53,116 bases of DNA, taken from positions 1-53,116 of the forward strand of contig NZ_LZJC01000070.1 in assembly GCF_001666755.1 (NCBI RefSeq), read 5' to 3'. The position numbers were made by a program, and so were the translations under genes. Of this stretch, positions 26,984 through 37,700 are shown one piece after another. The notes beneath the pieces are model-generated. The model saw nothing but the letters and a program-made list of their open reading frames with translations, ran no database searches and was not told the origin of the DNA. Source of the stretch: Mycobacterium sp. E1214 (GTDB lineage: Bacteria; Actinomycetota; Actinomycetes; Mycobacteriales; Mycobacteriaceae). Within the stretch, counting starts at the first letter, position 1; each line of letters begins with the position of its first letter.

Positions 26984-27796
26984 GTGACGTACGGCGTCAG
27001 CGACTTCGTGGGCGGGGTCGCAGCGCGGCGGGTTGCCGCGCTGCGCGTGATGCTGGTCGCATACCCCATCGAGACCGTCCTGCTGGGCGTGATGGCGCTC
27101 TTCGTCGGCGGACCCATCCACGCCGGTGCGATCGTCTGGGGCTCCTTGTACGGCGTCGGGATGGCGTTCGGCATGTGGGCGTTCTTCGCGGCGCTGGGCT
27201 CGGGGCCGATTTCGGTGGTGTCGCCGTTGGCGGCGGTGCTCAACGCGGCCGTGCCCGTGGCGGTGGGGATGACGTTGGGGGAGCGGCCCGGTCCCGCGGC
27301 CCTGGTGGGCGTGGTGCTGGCCCTGGTCGCGGTGATGCTGGTCAGCCGTGAGGCGCCCGTCGAGGGCCCGACGCCGTACCGATTCACCCCAAAAGTGGCG
27401 TGGCTCACCATCGTCGCCGGCGCCGCCATGGGCCTCAACATCGTCTTCCTGCACCAGGCCCCGCACGTCTGCAAGCTGTGGCCGCTGGTGTTCGCGCGGG
27501 TGGCCGCCAGTGCGGTGGTCTTCGCGATGGCCGGCTCCAGCAACAACCTCAAGCTGCCCGCGGGCAAGCCGTTGCGGTTGGCGGTGGCCGTCGCGCTGCT
27601 GGACATCTTCGCCAACATCACCATGCTGGCGGCGTTGCACACCTGGCTGCTGTCGTTGGCCAGCATCCTGATCTCGCTGTATCCGGCCGCGACGGTCGTG
27701 CTGGCGATGGTGGTCTTGCGCGAGCGCGTGACCCGCTGGCAGGGCGTCGGCATGGCGCTGGCCATGGGTTCCGTGGTGATGATCGCCGGAAGCTGA
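26984..27796 (+). CDS. EamA/DMT-family transporter
   Basis: This membrane protein of the drug/metabolite transporter superfamily has 270 aa from GTG. About nine to ten hydrophobic segments are visible, arranged as two EamA repeats, with the second starting near KVAWLTIVAGAAMGLNI. The C-terminal region SLYPAATVVLAMVVLRERVTRWQ is the typical EamA signature. The GTG places the first helix at the very N-terminus. The in-frame sequence reads back to a CTG at 26951 without a better start, so the N-terminus may be longer. The substrate cannot be told from sequence. I do not recall it between smpB and Rv3099c in M. tuberculosis. Confidence 0.82.
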   Translation: MTYGVSDFVGGVAARRVAALRVMLVAYPIETVLLGVMALFVGGPIHAGAIVWGSLYGVGMAFGMWAFFAALGSGPISVVSPLAAVLNAAVPVAVGMTLGERPGPAALVGVVLALVAVMLVSREAPVEGPTPYRFTPKVAWLTIVAGAAMGLNIVFLHQAPHVCKLWPLVFARVAASAVVFAMAGSSNNLKLPAGKPLRLAVAVALLDIFANITMLAALHTWLLSLASILISLYPAATVVLAMVVLRERVTRWQGVGMALAMGSVVMIAGS

Positions 27797-27811
27797 CCCG
27801 GTGGCGCGGCC

Positions 27812-27817
27812 TACTAT
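27812..27817 (+). promoter_or_regulatory. Candidate -10 box for the TPR-AAA+ gene pair
   Basis: TACTAT lies 33 bases before the TTG start, with a GGGAG ribosome site between them. No convincing -35 box is seen, as is common in mycobacteria. Confidence 0.45.
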
Positions 27818-27850
27818 TGGGCCGTCGGCACGAATCACCGGGAGTAGCAG

Positions 27851-29089
27851 TTGGGCGCGTTCGATACCGAAGACCCCGTCATCCGCGAGCTGAGCGGAGC
27901 GGTGGAACGCAGCCCTGACGTCCTCGAACTGCGCCTGCATCTGGCCGGTCTGCTGGCGGACAGAGGCCGCCACGCCGAGGCGCTGACCCACTGCAGCACC
28001 GCGTTGACCCAGGATCCGGGCAATCAGCAGGCGCTGAGCCTGTTGCAGCGGTGCAGCGCGGCGCTGGCCGGCGCGCCGTCGGCGCCGGCCGAGCCGCAGT
28101 CCGCCCCGCGGGACGGCTTCGACTGGTCGAGCGCCGAAAAGGAGGTCGCCGACATCATCGAGCCGGCGTTCGTCGAACAGCCTCCCGACGCCGTGAACGA
28201 GGACGACTTCGACGCCGTCCAGCGCGTGCGCGTCCGGCTCGACGACGTCGCGGGGATGGAGGAGGTCAAGCGCCAACTGGAGTTGTCGTTGCTCGGGCCC
28301 ATCCGCAACCCCGAGCTGATGAAGGCGTTCAAGGTGTCCGCGCGCGGCGGCCTGCTGCTGTACGGGCCCCCGGGCTGCGGCAAGACCTTCATCGCCAAAG
28401 CGGTTGCCGGTGAGCTGGGCGCCAACTTCTATCAAGTCGGGATCGCCGACGTGCTGCACCACTATCTCGGCGACAGCGAGCGCAGCATCCGTTCCATCTT
28501 CGACACCGCCCGGCGCAACGCGCCCTGCGTGTTGTTCTTCGACGAGGTGGACGCGTTGGGTCACCGGCGCTCGGCGTTGAGCGGCAACTCCGGGCTGCGG
28601 TCCGTGGTCAACACCTTGCTGGAGGAGATGGACACGGCCACCTCCGTGAACGACGGTGTCTACGTGCTGGGCGCCACCAACGCGCCGTGGGACGTCGATG
28701 TCGCACTGCGGCGGCCCGGGCGGTTCGACCGGATGATCTTCGTCGGGCTGCCCGACACCGGGGCCCGGGCGGGCATCGTGCGCTCGCACTTGCAGGACCG
28801 GCCCGTCGCCGGCATCGACCTCAAGTCCATCGCCAGCCGCACCGACGGCTTCTCGGGTGCCGACCTGGCCTACGTCTGCGAGACCGCGACTCAGCTGGCC
28901 ATGGCGGACTCGCTGCGCAGCGGTCAGGTCCGCCCGGTCACCATGGCCGACATCGACGCCGCCGCGGGCCAGATCCGGCCGAGCACGGGGCCGTGGTTCG
29001 ACACCGCGCGCAACGTCGTCGAATTCGCCAACGGCGACGGCACCTACGACGAACTGGCGAAGTACATGCGGCGCAAGAAGTTTCGGTAA
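27851..29089 (+). CDS. TPR-AAA+ ATPase (SpoVK/Cdc48-like module)
   Basis: This AAA+ ATPase of 412 aa starts from TTG with GGAG 6 bases upstream. Residues 1-75 form one or two tetratricopeptide-like helical hairpins (DVLELRLHLAGLLADRGRHAEAL). A linker of about 55 residues precedes the ATPase domain (about 130-390). Walker A YGPPGCGKTF has K178 and T179, Walker B VLFFDEVDAL has D231 and E232, sensor 1 is LGATNAPWD, and the arginine finger lies in RRPGRFDR at 288-294. The ATPase core resembles single Cdc48/FtsH-like domains without a protease. It is followed 6 bases later by a TPR membrane protein, likely its partner. Function unknown; protein remodelling is a reasonable inference. Confidence 0.88.
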   Translation: MGAFDTEDPVIRELSGAVERSPDVLELRLHLAGLLADRGRHAEALTHCSTALTQDPGNQQALSLLQRCSAALAGAPSAPAEPQSAPRDGFDWSSAEKEVADIIEPAFVEQPPDAVNEDDFDAVQRVRVRLDDVAGMEEVKRQLELSLLGPIRNPELMKAFKVSARGGLLLYGPPGCGKTFIAKAVAGELGANFYQVGIADVLHHYLGDSERSIRSIFDTARRNAPCVLFFDEVDALGHRRSALSGNSGLRSVVNTLLEEMDTATSVNDGVYVLGATNAPWDVDVALRRPGRFDRMIFVGLPDTGARAGIVRSHLQDRPVAGIDLKSIASRTDGFSGADLAYVCETATQLAMADSLRSGQVRPVTMADIDAAAGQIRPSTGPWFDTARNVVEFANGDGTYDELAKYMRRKKFR

Positions 29090-29095
29090 ACCCCG

Positions 29096-30133
29096 ATGAC
29101 GTCGCAGCCTCGCATCGAGGGGATCGACGAGGCCATCCGGGTCGCCGACGCCTACGTCGACGCCAATAACTACGAACACGCACGCGACATCCTTCGCCGG
29201 TCCCTGTCGCAAAACCCGAACGACCCTTCCTTGCTGGCCTCGTACGCGCGCGTGGAGATCGTGCTCGGCAACAACTGGCAAGCGGCGCACAGCGCTTACG
29301 CGTCCCTGGCCGGCGCGCCCAACTACGAGTTCGCGATGCGGATCTACGCCTTGGCGCTGTACAACCTGGGCCGCCAGCACGACGGGCTGTTGATGGCCTG
29401 GCGGGCGGTCACGTCGCACCCGAATCAGGCTGCACCGCTTCGGCTTTACGCGCAGTTGTTGCACGGCACGTGGCAGTTGCCCTCGGCGCTCATCGTCATC
29501 GACAACGCGCTCTACCTCGACCCGCACGACGTGGACGCCCTCATCCGGCGTGGCGCCATCCTGCACGACATGGGCCGCAGCGATGAATCCGACGCGGCAT
29601 ATCAGGCGGCGCTGGCGCTCGATCCGGCCAATGCGCAAGCTCTCAACGATCTTGCCGTTCACCGCTTGCGGCGCTTCAAGCTCGGGCCGGCCCTGCGAGG
29701 GTTCCTGGGTGCCGCGGGCAGCGATCCCGAGTACGGCAACCTCAGCCGCTGGAACATCGGCGTGGCTCTGCAAAGGGTGCTGATGTTCGTGACCATCGGC
29801 GCCGGCGTGCTCAGCGGGCTGCTCGCTTGCGCGGCCGGACTCCACTCGGAAGGCCATCCGACCGCGACGCTACGCGTATTCACGGGGCTGCTGACCGTCG
29901 CCTTGATCGTCGTGTTGGGCTGGTTGTTCCGGCAGATACCGCGGAACATCATGGTCTCGGTGCTCAAGGAACAACCCTTCACCGCGTTGCGTATCGGCCA
30001 TGCCCTGGCCGCCGTGGTGGCGGGGGCGTGGGTCACCGCAATCCCGTGGCCGGTCGGCTTCATCGCCGTCGGCGGGATGCTGACCTTGCTCGCCCTGGTG
30101 ATCGTCCGCGTCGGCTTCTTCATCGGAAAGTGA
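29096..30133 (+). CDS. TPR-repeat membrane protein, partner of AAA+ ATPase
   Basis: This protein of 345 aa has about five tetratricopeptide repeats over residues 10-200; NYEHARDILRRSLSQNPNDP and LDPHDVDALIRRGAILHDMG are typical repeat units. The C-terminal third carries four predicted membrane helices (about 222-245, 258-280, 300-318 and 320-342). The TPR part would face the cytoplasm and could dock the TPR-bearing ATPase encoded just upstream. Six bases separate the two genes. No family name is recognised. This is inference from architecture only. Confidence 0.83.
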   Translation: MTSQPRIEGIDEAIRVADAYVDANNYEHARDILRRSLSQNPNDPSLLASYARVEIVLGNNWQAAHSAYASLAGAPNYEFAMRIYALALYNLGRQHDGLLMAWRAVTSHPNQAAPLRLYAQLLHGTWQLPSALIVIDNALYLDPHDVDALIRRGAILHDMGRSDESDAAYQAALALDPANAQALNDLAVHRLRRFKLGPALRGFLGAAGSDPEYGNLSRWNIGVALQRVLMFVTIGAGVLSGLLACAAGLHSEGHPTATLRVFTGLLTVALIVVLGWLFRQIPRNIMVSVLKEQPFTALRIGHALAAVVAGAWVTAIPWPVGFIAVGGMLTLLALVIVRVGFFIGK

Positions 30134-30139
30134 CCGGCC

Positions 30140-30145
30140 TACCAT
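30140..30145 (+). promoter_or_regulatory. Leaderless -10 box of Rv3099c-type gene
   Basis: TACCAT is followed by exactly six bases (CCGAGG) and the ATG at 30152. The spacing is the mycobacterial leaderless optimum, although the CCGAGG could also act as a weak ribosome site. Confidence 0.55.
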
Positions 30146-30151
30146 CCGAGG

Positions 30152-30997
30152 ATGGCCCAACGTCTCGTCACCACGCTCGACAAGCCCCTCGTCCTCGCCG
30201 CCCTGTTCGGGGTGTGGGACGACGTCGACGCGCTCCTGGACGGCCTTCCCGAGGCGCAATGGCAGGCGGCGAGCCCACTGCCGGGTTGGGACGTCAAGGC
30301 CCTCGTGTCGCACATGATCGGCACCGAATCGTCGCTGGCCGGTGTCGCGGCGCCCGAGCCCCACGCCGACGTGTCGGCGCTCGCGCACGTCCGCAATGAC
30401 GTCGGCGCGCTCAACGAGCGCTGGGTCCGCCACTTCGCCCCGCAGCCGGGCACCGCGGTGCTGGAGCACTTCCGGGCGATCACCGGCGAACGGCGCAGGG
30501 CCCTGAGGGAGCTGCCGGAGGATGAATGGAACGCCGTGACGACGACGCCGTCGGGGCCGGACAGCTACGGGCGCTTCATGAGGATTCGGGTGTTCGACTG
30601 CTGGATGCACGAGCAGGACATCCGCATCGCGCTCAACCGGCCCTCATCCGACGACGAATTGGATGGCCCCGCGGCACGGCTCTCGCTCGACGAGATCGCG
30701 GCCACCATGGGGTTTGTGGTCGGCAAACTGGCCAAGGCGCCCGACGGTTCCCGCGTCGAGGTAGACCTGACCGGGCCGCTCGCCCGAGCGATCCGCGTCA
30801 ACGTCGACGGCCGCGCGCAGGTGGTCGACGACTTCGGCGCGCAGGCACCGACGGCGACGATCCGGCTGGACGCGCTTCAGTTCACCAGGCTCGCCGGCGG
30901 CCGCCCGCTGTGCCCGGCGCGCAGCCGCGACGTCGAACTCGGCGGTGACGAGGGCGTCGCCGCCCAGGTGGTCGAGCGGCTCAACTTCGTGATCTGA
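30152..30997 (+). CDS. DinB/maleylpyruvate-isomerase-N-terminal family protein (Rv3099c type)
   Basis: This protein of 281 aa has the four-helix-bundle fold found in mycothiol-dependent maleylpyruvate isomerase and related TIGR03083-type proteins. The N-terminal part has LLDGLPEAQWQAASPLPGW and VKALVSHMIGTE, whose histidine is the first usual metal ligand. VFDCWMHEQDIRIAL supplies the later His/Glu/Asp set. The C-terminal 90 residues form an SCP2-like tail. M. tuberculosis Rv3099c has the same build and also lies just before ssrA. Its biochemical role is not known. Thiol-dependent transferase or isomerase activity is inference. Confidence 0.85.
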   Translation: MAQRLVTTLDKPLVLAALFGVWDDVDALLDGLPEAQWQAASPLPGWDVKALVSHMIGTESSLAGVAAPEPHADVSALAHVRNDVGALNERWVRHFAPQPGTAVLEHFRAITGERRRALRELPEDEWNAVTTTPSGPDSYGRFMRIRVFDCWMHEQDIRIALNRPSSDDELDGPAARLSLDEIAATMGFVVGKLAKAPDGSRVEVDLTGPLARAIRVNVDGRAQVVDDFGAQAPTATIRLDALQFTRLAGGRPLCPARSRDVELGGDEGVAAQVVERLNFVI

Positions 30998-31026
30998 CCG
31001 TCGCCGAGCCCGGGAAGATATTTCCG

Positions 31027-31054
31027 TTGCCGCTGGTTCCTCTATAGGTACTAT
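31027..31054 (+). promoter_or_regulatory. ssrA: SigA-type promoter of ssrA
   Basis: A TTGCCG hexamer at 31027-31032 and TACTAT at 31049-31054 are separated by 16 bases. Transcription would start near 31061, leaving a short 5' leader to be removed by RNase P before the mature tmRNA end at 31087. Confidence 0.7.
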
Positions 31055-31086
31055 TGATTGTCCTGCCGAAAGTCGGCGGGGTGCGA

Positions 31087-31453
31087 GGGGCTGAACGGTT
31101 TCGACTTCGCGCATCGAATCAAGGGAAGCGTGCCGGTGCAGGCAACTGACCACCGTAAGCGTCGTTGCAACCATATAAGCGCCGATTCACATCAGCGCGA
31201 CTACGCTCTCGCTGCCTAAGCGACAGCTAGTCCGTCAGACCGGGAACGCCCTCGACCCGGAGCCTGGCGTCAGCTAGAGGGATCAACCGTTGAGTCCGGT
31301 CGCGGGACTCAACGGGACACCAACAGCGACTGGGATCGTCATCCTGGCTTGTTCGCGTGACCAGGAGATCCGAGTAGAGGCATAGCGAACTGCGCACGGA
31401 GAAGTCTTGAGGGAATGCCGTAGGACCCGGGTTCGATTCCCGGCAGCTCCACC
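31087..31453 (+). ncRNA. ssrA: Transfer-messenger RNA
   Basis: This tmRNA rescues stalled ribosomes and tags the unfinished proteins. The 5' end GGGGCTG pairs with CAGCTCC at the 3' end, with a G-U at the third pair, the alanine identity element. The T-arm GGGTTCGATTCCC is intact. The tag frame at 31181-31219 reads ADSHQRDYALAA then TAA, the mycobacterial tag. After the discriminator A the genome reads CCCA, so a perfect CCA may not be encoded and would be added by the CCA enzyme. Exact 3' end uncertain by 1-3 bases. Confidence 0.97.
31181..31219 (+). other. ssrA: tmRNA tag-peptide reading frame
   Basis: GCC resume codon through TAA encodes ADSHQRDYALAA inside the tmRNA. The final ALAA is the degron for ClpXP-type proteases. 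Confidence 0.96.
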
Positions 31454-31795
31454 CATGAAGTGCTGTTGATATCGGCGACTTTGGCGAAAGTTGGCCTCCG
31501 CGTCAATAAGGGCGGTTACTGTTCGAGTGGATGGTCTCGACTCGCGTCCCCCTGTGAATTCACGATCGGTCTCGCACTGCGGGAACTGAGTTCGAAGCCC
31601 ATTGCGTCAGTGGTGCCGCCCGGGGGTGTACGCATGGCGGCATCCCACTGACCTAATCGAAAAATGCCGGGCTTCTCCCACCCTGATCGGGTGAAGTCTC
31701 TATTCCGAACGGCGATGAGGCGCCGTGCGCCGGTGAACTGCTGCCAAATATTGGGACCACCGCGGCGCGGGGGGTCACAAGTCGAACGGAGCCAC
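31454..31795 (+). other. Spacer between ssrA and the polyketide synthase gene
   Basis: These 342 bases have no credible gene. The polyketide synthase frame stays open back to 31664, but the ribosome site lies just before 31796. A long imperfect hairpin sits at 31607-31651. I see no integrase gene and no second copy of the ssrA 3' end that would prove an attachment site. Confidence 0.6.
31607..31651 (+). terminator. Imperfect stem-loop downstream of ssrA
   Basis: TCAGTGGTGCCG and CGGCATCCCACTGA form an inverted repeat with a two-base bulge around a 19-base loop. There is no T-run after it, so it could be a weak terminator for ssrA, a processing stem, or a regulator of the downstream synthase gene. 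Confidence 0.35.
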
Positions 31796-34700
31796 ATGTC
31801 AGACCACCGCCTCAACGATGCGCGCGAGCGCGGCGCCGAACCGATCGCGATTCTCGGGATGGGCTGTCGGTTCCCGGGCGGCATCACCTCGCCCGACGAT
31901 CTGTGGCAGCTTCTCATCGAGGAGCGCGACGCCAACTCGGAGTTCCCGGTCGATCGCGGATGGGATCTCAACGCGCTGTTCGGGCCGGACCCCGAGGCGC
32001 CACGGGCCACCTATGTCCGCGCGGCCTCCTTCGTGACACATGCCGCTGATTTCGACCCGGCGTTTTTCGGCATCAGTCCCCGCGAAGCCGAAGCCACCGA
32101 TCCCCAGCAGCGGCTACTGCTCGAGGCGGCCTGGGAGGCGCTCGAGCGGTCGAGAATCGACCCGAATTCACTGCACGGCAGCGACACTGGGGTTTTCTTC
32201 GGTGTGGGCGCACAGGAGTACGGCCCGCGGATCTGTGACGAAACCGAGGGATTCGCCGGCCATCTATCGACAGGCACCACGACGGGCGTGGCATCGGGCC
32301 GGGTGTCCTACACGCTTGGACTCGAGGGCCCGGCGCTGACGGTCGACACCTCCTGCTCGTCGTCTCTGGTGGCGGTGCACCTCGCGATCCAGTCGTTGCG
32401 TTCGGGTGAATGTGGCTTGGCAGTCGCGGGTGGCGCGACCGTGGTGTGCTCGCCGAGCATCTTCGTCGGGCTCGGCCGGCTTGGCGCGCTGAGCCAAGAT
32501 GGTCGGTGCAAGCCATTCGCCGCGGCGGCGGACGGCTTCGGCGTCGCCGAGGGTGCTGGAGTGCTGGTGTTGGCCACGCTGTCGCGTGCGCGCAGCCTCG
32601 GTTATCCAGTGCTGGCGCTCATCCGGGGCAGCGCAGTCGGGCAGGACGGCGCCTCCGACGGGCTGTCGGCCCCGAGCGGTGCGGCGCAGGAAAAGGTGAT
32701 CCGGCGCGCGCTGGCAAACGCGGGCCTGAGCGCCGAAGACGTGGCCGTCGTCGAGGCGCATGGCACCGGGACCATGGTGGGCGACCCCATCGAAGCCAGG
32801 GCGCTGCAAGCGACATACGGCGAGGCGCACTCGACGGCGTCGCCACTGCTGATCGGCTCGATCAAATCGAACATCGGCCATTCACAGCAGGCATCGGGGA
32901 TCGCCGGGATGATCAAGACCATCCAGTCGATTCGGCACGGGGTGCTGCCCGCGACGCTGAATCTGGACGCTCCTACGCCGCACGTGGATTGGTCGTCCGG
33001 AACGATGGAGGTGGTCGGGAGTACCCGCGCCTGGCCCGACCAGCCGCATCAGCCCCGGCGCGCAGGCGTGTCGTCCTACGGCATCAGCGGAACCAATGCT
33101 CACGTGATCCTCGAGCAGGCGCCGGCCGAGTCTGCCGCCGAGGAGCCGGCTGACGAGCGGCCGCTCATCGTCCCGTGGATACTGTCCGCAAAGTCGGCGC
33201 CCGCGTTGGCTGGCCAAGCAGCTCGGTTACGGTCTTTCCTCGACCAGCACCCCGACCTCGATCCGGTCGATGTGGCGTACTCGCTGAGCACCACCCGGGC
33301 GCTATTCGACCACCGCGCGGTCGCATTCGGAGCTGACCGTGACGAGATGCTGAGCGGGTTGGAGGCGATCGCCGGCAGTGAGCCCGCACCCAACGTGGTA
33401 GTCGGACAAGCTACTGCGGCGGGACGGACCGTCTTCGTCTTCCCCGGCCAGGGATCGCAATGGACGGGGATGGCGGTCGAACTGCTGGACTCCGCGCCGG
33501 CTTTCGGTGACCAAATGCGGCTCTGCGACAAGGCTTTCGCCGAATTCGTTGACTGGTCACTGCTCGACGTCGTGCGCAACGGCGCCGGCGCGCCCGACCT
33601 GAACCGGGTCGACGTGGTGCAGCCGGTCTTGTTTGCCGTGATGGTGTCGTTGGCCGCCCAATGGCGGGCGCAGGGCATCGAGCCCGACGCCGTGCTCGGC
33701 CACTCCCAGGGCGAGATCGCGGCGGCCTACGTCGCGGGCGCCCTCTCGTTGCGAGACGCGGCGCGGGTAGTCACCTTAAGAAGCAAGGCGCTCACCGCAA
33801 TCGCGGGAACCGGCGGCATGGTATCGATCGCTCGACCGATCGGACGGGTCCGCACACTCATCGAACCCTGGGCGGGATCGCTGTCCGTCGCCGCGCACAA
33901 TGGCTCGTCGTCGACGGTCGTCACCGGCGATGCCGCCGCCTGCGACGAACTCCTTGTCGCCTGCGAGCGAGAAGACGTGCAAGCCAAGCGAATCCCCGTC
34001 GATTACGCCTCGCATTGCGCTCACGTCGATCAGCTGCGGGAAACGCTGAGCGCGGCGCTTTCCGGGCTGCGGCCGCGAACCGGCGACGTCGTATTCATCT
34101 CCGCCGTCACCGGTACCGAAATGGACACGGCGAACCTCGATGGCGAGTACTGGTTCACGAATCTGCGGCAGCCGGTGTTGTTCCACCAGGCGGTCCAATG
34201 GGCACACGAGAACGGATTCGACACCTTCATCGAGTCCAGTCCGCATCCCGTGCTGACCATCGGGCTCCAGGAATCATTGGAGAACGTCGGGGACGACTAC
34301 GCCGTCGTCGGGACCCTTCGGCGCGGTGACGGAGGTTTGAGGGGGGTTATGCTTGCCGCCGCCGACGCGCACGTCAACGGGAAATCACCCGATTGGACGG
34401 AATTCTTCCGAGGCACCGGTGCGCGTCACGTCGACTTGCCGACTTACGCGTTCGAACACAAGCGTTACTGGATGGACGCCGGGACGGGAGCCATTGACGC
34501 GAGTGGTCTCGGGATCAGCGCCGCGGAGCATCCGCTGCTCGGCGCGATTGTGCCGCAAGCGGATTCGGACGAGGTCATCCTCACCGGTCGGCTATCGCTC
34601 GCGTCCCACCCGTGGCTCGACGACCACAAGGTGTTCGGGACGGTGATCGTGCCGGGTGCGGCCATGGTGGAGATGGCTCTGCGCGCGGGCGAATGCGCGG

Positions 34701-37700
34701 GCACCCCGCGGGTGGACGAGCTGATTTTGCTGGCTCCGTTGATCATCGACGAACACCGCGGTGTAGCAGTGCAATTAGTCGTCGGTCAATGGACCGAGTC
34801 GGGCGAGCGTCCGGTTCGGCTCTACTCGCGAATCGACGATGGTGTGGACCGGCGGTGGACACGCCATGCAGAGGGTGTGCTCGGTCCGGACGTCGCGGCC
34901 ACCGACCAGGCCGAGATCGAACAATGGCCGCCCGCGGGCGCGGAGCCCATCGACGTCACCGAGCTATATCAAGCGCTGGCCGCCCGTGGGTACGAATACG
35001 GCCCGACATTCCGCGGCTTGCGGGCGGCATGGCGTCATGGCGGCGAGGTATTCGTCGAGGCCACATTGCCGGAGCAGGCGCACCAGAAAGCCGACCCGAG
35101 CCGGTTCGGTTTGCATCCGGTGCTGCTGGATTCGGTCCTGCAGGGGGCGGCGTTCGGCGGCGTCGTCACGACATCGGACGTCACCCGGCTGCCCTTCGAA
35201 TGGCAGGGCGTCTCGCTCGACGTGGTCGGAGCAACGCAGGTGCGGGCACGGATTGCGTTCGACTACAACGACCGGATTTCCGTGTTTGTGATGGACGACC
35301 GCGGGGCCGCGATCGGCCGGATCGATTCGCTGGCCCTGCAAAGCGTTTCCCCGAGTCAGCTGCGGGTGAGCACCGCCGCCGATGACGAGGTGTATGCACT
35401 TGACTGGCTCGAGCTCGCGGCGCCCGCGGGCGGCAGGGACGAGGTCGCGACCGATCACGTGACCGTCTTGCGGTTCCTCACAACGGCGTCCACCGGTGCC
35501 GCGCTTGCCGATGGGGCGCGACAGACGCTGACGCATGCGCTGCACCGGGTGAAGAATTGGCTGTTGAGCGCAAGCCGCAGCGACGACGCGCGATTGGTGG
35601 CGCTCACCTGCGGCGCGATCGCGATCGACTCCTCCGAGGATGTGGCCGATCTCGGCCAGGCCGCCGTGTGGGGACTGCTGCGTACGGCGCAGGCCGAGAA
35701 TCCCGGGCAGATATCGTTGGTCGATATCGACGACTGGTCCCGCGCCGATTTCGCGGTCGCCGAAGCCGTTCGGCGGGATGAGTCGCAACTCGCGCTCCGC
35801 GATGGCGTGTTCTACGCGCCGCGACTGTCGCGGGCCACCGGCGAGCGCGTCGGGAGCCCGCAACTCGTGGAGGCGGAAGCTAGTTGGCGGCTGAGTACCC
35901 TGGGCAACGGAACGCTGGACTCCCGCAACGTCTTCCTTCGGCCGTGGCCTGAGTCCGACCGGCGTTTGGAGTCCGGCGAAGTGCGCATCGGCCTGCGGTG
36001 CGCCGGAATCAACTTCCGCGACGTCCTGACTGCGCTGGGTATGTACCCGGACCCCGACGCCGATGTGGGCGGTGAAGGTTCCGGCGTCGTGCTCGAGGTC
36101 GCCGAGGATGTCGTCCGCTTCGCCCCGGGTGACCGGGTGATGGGGATGTTCTTCGGCGCCGGATCCGTTGTCGTCGCAGATCATCGGATGCTCGCGCCGA
36201 TCCCGTCGGGGTGGTCCTACGCACAGGCTGCGGCGGTGCCCGCGGTGTTCCTCACCGCCTTCTACGGGTTGGCGGACCTCGCGCATGCCAGGGCGGGCGA
36301 GCGAGTGTTGGTGCACGCCGCGACTGGCGGCGTTGGCATGGCGGCCGTGCAACTTGCCCGGCTTTGGGGTCTTGAGGTGTATGCGACGGCAAGCCCGGGC
36401 AAGTGGGACACCCTGCGCGACATGGGTTTCGACGAGGACCACATCGCCAACTCGCGCACGCTCGACTTCGAGCGGAAGTTCTCTGAGGCGACCGGCGGCG
36501 CGGGCTTTGACATCGTACTCAACTCGCTGACAGGGGATTTCATCGACGCGGGGCTGCGCCTGCTGCAGCGCGGCGGTCGATTCATCGAAATGGGCAAGGC
36601 CGACCTCCGGGCATCCGGTGAGATCGCGGAACGGCATCCCGGTGTTCAGTATCGGGCCTTCGATGTCTTCGAGGCCGGCCCCGACCGCGCCCAGGAGATC
36701 TTCGGCGAGCTCGTCGAGCTTTTCGAAAACGGTGAGCTGCACCCGCTTCCGGCGCGTTCCTGGGACATCAGACACGCGTTGGACGCGTATCGATTCCTGA
36801 GTCGGGCGCGGCACGTCGGCAAGCTGGTTCTCAGTGTGCCCACGCCGATGAAACCCGAAGGCACCGTGCTGATTACCGGCGGTACAGGTTTGCTTGGGGC
36901 GCTGCTGGCGCGGCATTTGGTGACTCACCACGGTGTGCGCAACCTGTTGCTCATCAGCCGGAGGGGCCGCGCGGCCGACGGTGCCGCCACCATCGAATCC
37001 GAGCTGACCGAACTCGGCGCGTCGGTGCGGATCGCGGCGTGCGACGCGGCGGACCGGGGCGCGTTGCAGACGCTCCTGGCCGAGGTGCCCACGGAACACC
37101 CGTTGACCGCGGTGATTCACGCCGCCGGGGTGCTCAATGACGCGGTGTTCGCGGCTCAGACGTCACGCCACCTGGACGAGGTGCTGCGGCCGAAGGTCGA
37201 TGCCGCGTGGAACCTACACGAACTCACCGCCGACGCGGACCTGTCGGCCTTCATCTTGTTCTCGTCGGTTGCAAGTCTGTTCGGTTCACTCGGCCAAGCC
37301 AACTACGCCGCCGCGAACGCCTTCCTCGATGGGCTCGCGCAGCATCGTCGACACCGCGGCTTGCCCGGTTTGTCGCTGGCCTGGGGGTGGTGGGCACAAG
37401 CCAGCGGCATGACAGGGCACCTCTACGAGCGTGATCACGCCCGGCTGTCCCGCATGGGATTCATCCCGATGACCACCGAGGACGGCCTCGCGCTGTTCGA
37501 TGCGGCGCTCTGGCAGGCGCGCTCGTTCGCGATGCCGGCACAGATCAGCCGCACCGCCATCCGGTTCGACCCGTCGGGCACGGGACTGCCGTCGATGTTC
37601 CGGGGTCTGATCCGCACGGCACGCCGCACTGCCGCCCCCGTCGAATCCGGGTCTCATCTGCGGCAGCGGCTCGCGTCGATGAGCGCCCCCGAGAAGGAAA

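Noticed and set aside
26867..29857. A 996-codon open frame on the minus strand
   Set aside because: It is antisense to smpB, the EamA gene, and the AAA+/TPR genes, all of which have clear motifs. The translated product is His/Arg/Gly-rich low complexity, as expected for the mirror of GC-biased codons.
34964..37120. A 718-codon minus-strand open frame in the polyketide synthase
   Set aside because: It is a mirror frame of the DH-ER-KR region, with no ribosome site and no recognisable motif.
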